From the NCBI GenBank assembly GCA_964408945.1, contig CAYPBJ010000018.1, positions 1 through 44,075 of the forward strand: a DNA stretch of 44,075 nucleotides, read 5' to 3'. How positions within the stretch are numbered: the first letter of the stretch is position 1; every line of letters begins with the position of its first letter. The notes below the pieces were generated by a model. It was not told the DNA's origin. It saw only the letters and a list, made by a program, of their open reading frames with translations, and did not search any database. The position numbers and the translations under genes are program-made. Positions 43,479 through 44,075 of this stretch are shown here, one piece after another. This stretch comes from VMCP01 sp964408945 (GTDB taxonomy: Bacteria > Bacteroidota > Bacteroidia > NS11-12g > UBA955).

Positions 43479-44065
43479 TCGGTTATCCGTTCCAATCCTT
43501 TTACCTTAAAACACAAATCACTCGACAAGAAGTTTGCGAAAAGCTCTCTCTCTCCACTTTTCTTTCCGACGAAAACTACAAAAATACACCCTCCGAAAAA
43601 CATTTCTACGGAGCTGTAAGTCCTATTGACTTTGAACTCGAAAATATCTCAAAAAAATACGCCTTCACTAATTTTACCCGAGGTAAAATTCTCGGTGCAG
43701 ACCGCGAAATATACATCAAACTACGCCTTGGCTCTTGGCAAAATCAACGCGTTTATTTCCTACTTCTCGCCACTCTATTTACTACCTTGGGATTTTTTAT
43801 CTATTACCTTCTTCAACCGCCTCAAGGATTTAACAATCCAGCAGAATTCTATCAAATTTATGGGTACGGAAAATCTGAACTCCTACACAACTTGACCACT
43901 CCTATTTCACTCATCATGCTCGCATTGATTGCAACCATTTCTACCAGCATTACCCTAAAATATAAAAACTTCCAATCTTCCGTTCAACCCACACTCAATT
44001 TCTTAAATCAAGAATTAGAATCTACCACCATAACTAAATTCGAAGTACCCGTATTGTTTAGGTAG
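43475..44065 (+). CDS. Two-TM membrane protein of unknown function paired with GGGPS
   Basis: 196 residues. The start overlaps the GGGPS stop (ATGA), so translation is coupled. The N-terminal ~90 residues are soluble, with a FYGAVSPIDFELENISKK...FTRGKILGADREIYIKLRL pattern (split by position, about 44-89) that resembles a recurrent Bacteroidota family of small membrane proteins with a beta-rich head. Two hydrophobic helices follow, VYFLLLATLFTTLGFFIYYLL (about 93-113) and PISLIMLALIATISTSITL. The tail is polar. No catalytic residues are seen and the role is unknown. Cotranscription hints at a link to membrane lipid metabolism, but this is inference from position only. Confidence 0.7.
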   Translation: MIGYPFQSFYLKTQITRQEVCEKLSLSTFLSDENYKNTPSEKHFYGAVSPIDFELENISKKYAFTNFTRGKILGADREIYIKLRLGSWQNQRVYFLLLATLFTTLGFFIYYLLQPPQGFNNPAEFYQIYGYGKSELLHNLTTPISLIMLALIATISTSITLKYKNFQSSVQPTLNFLNQELESTTITKFEVPVLFR

Positions 44066-44075
44066 TCCATAGTCC

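Noticed and set aside
1..44075. Prophage, insertion sequence or defence island
   Set aside because: No integrase, transposase, phage structural gene, toxin-antitoxin pair or nuclease cluster was recognised; recQ and the methyltransferase are ordinary genes here.

Overview
The window is about 44 kb of chromosome from a member of the Bacteroidota. The evidence is five secreted proteins with type IX secretion (T9SS) C-terminal sorting domains (four type A, one gliding-motility-associated type B), a bacillithiol-pathway BshA, a bacterial geranylgeranylglyceryl-phosphate-synthase-like enzyme, a B12-dependent ribonucleotide reductase, an archaeal/eukaryotic-type ProRS, and Bacteroidota-type promoter boxes (TAnnTTTG). 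The mix suggests a free-living, Flavobacteriales- or Chitinophagales-like organism. The genus cannot be named from the sequence. No phage, insertion sequence, CRISPR array or rRNA was found.

Layout. 1-1220: two minus-strand envelope genes of unknown function (a truncated membrane protein and a lipoprotein). 1368-1439: tRNA-Arg(CCG). 1460-5566: two divergent T9SS cargo genes, a VPS10/BNR-like propeller protein and a protein with an ILEI/PANDER-like domain. 5622-6976: SPFH (stomatin-like) plus NfeD pair. 6986-17006: a tight minus-strand run, in transcription order mscS-type channel, cotH-like T9SS protein, 1486-aa beta-helix/PKD T9SS protein, DUF2461 protein, D15-type outer membrane barrel and methyltransferase. 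17054-24546: a plus-strand run of S41 protease, TauE-like transporter, M28 peptidase, metF, rsgA and a beta-helix lipoprotein. 24543-33642: tadA, bshA, an ECF sigma factor and recQ, then kdsD and manC (sugar-nucleotide/LPS precursors), an EamA transporter and proS. 33673-38946: a giant PKD-rich T9SS type B protein. 39038-42403: nrdJ. 42726-44065: a GGGPS-family synthase and a small membrane protein.

Most genes are ordinary Bacteroidota core genes packed with 1-35 nt overlaps. The unusual signals are mainly non-coding or sub-genic. (1) A 13-unit heptanucleotide array (19069-19159) lies in frame inside the TauE-like transporter; a change of one or two units would shift the reading frame. (2) A promoter, hairpin and intrinsic-terminator cassette (31156-31253) ends a few bases before the EamA start codon and looks like an attenuator or unrecognised riboswitch. 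(3) The 322-bp divergent nrdJ/GGGPS intergenic region has one perfect DnaA box and two AT-rich palindromes. (4) A T9SS cargo protein carries an ILEI-like domain. (5) A perfect 11-bp inverted repeat surrounds a predicted promoter box at the start of the 1486-aa cargo gene.

No complete new multi-gene system such as a defence or biosynthetic island could be supported. Domain and family calls come from motif recognition by eye, without database searches.
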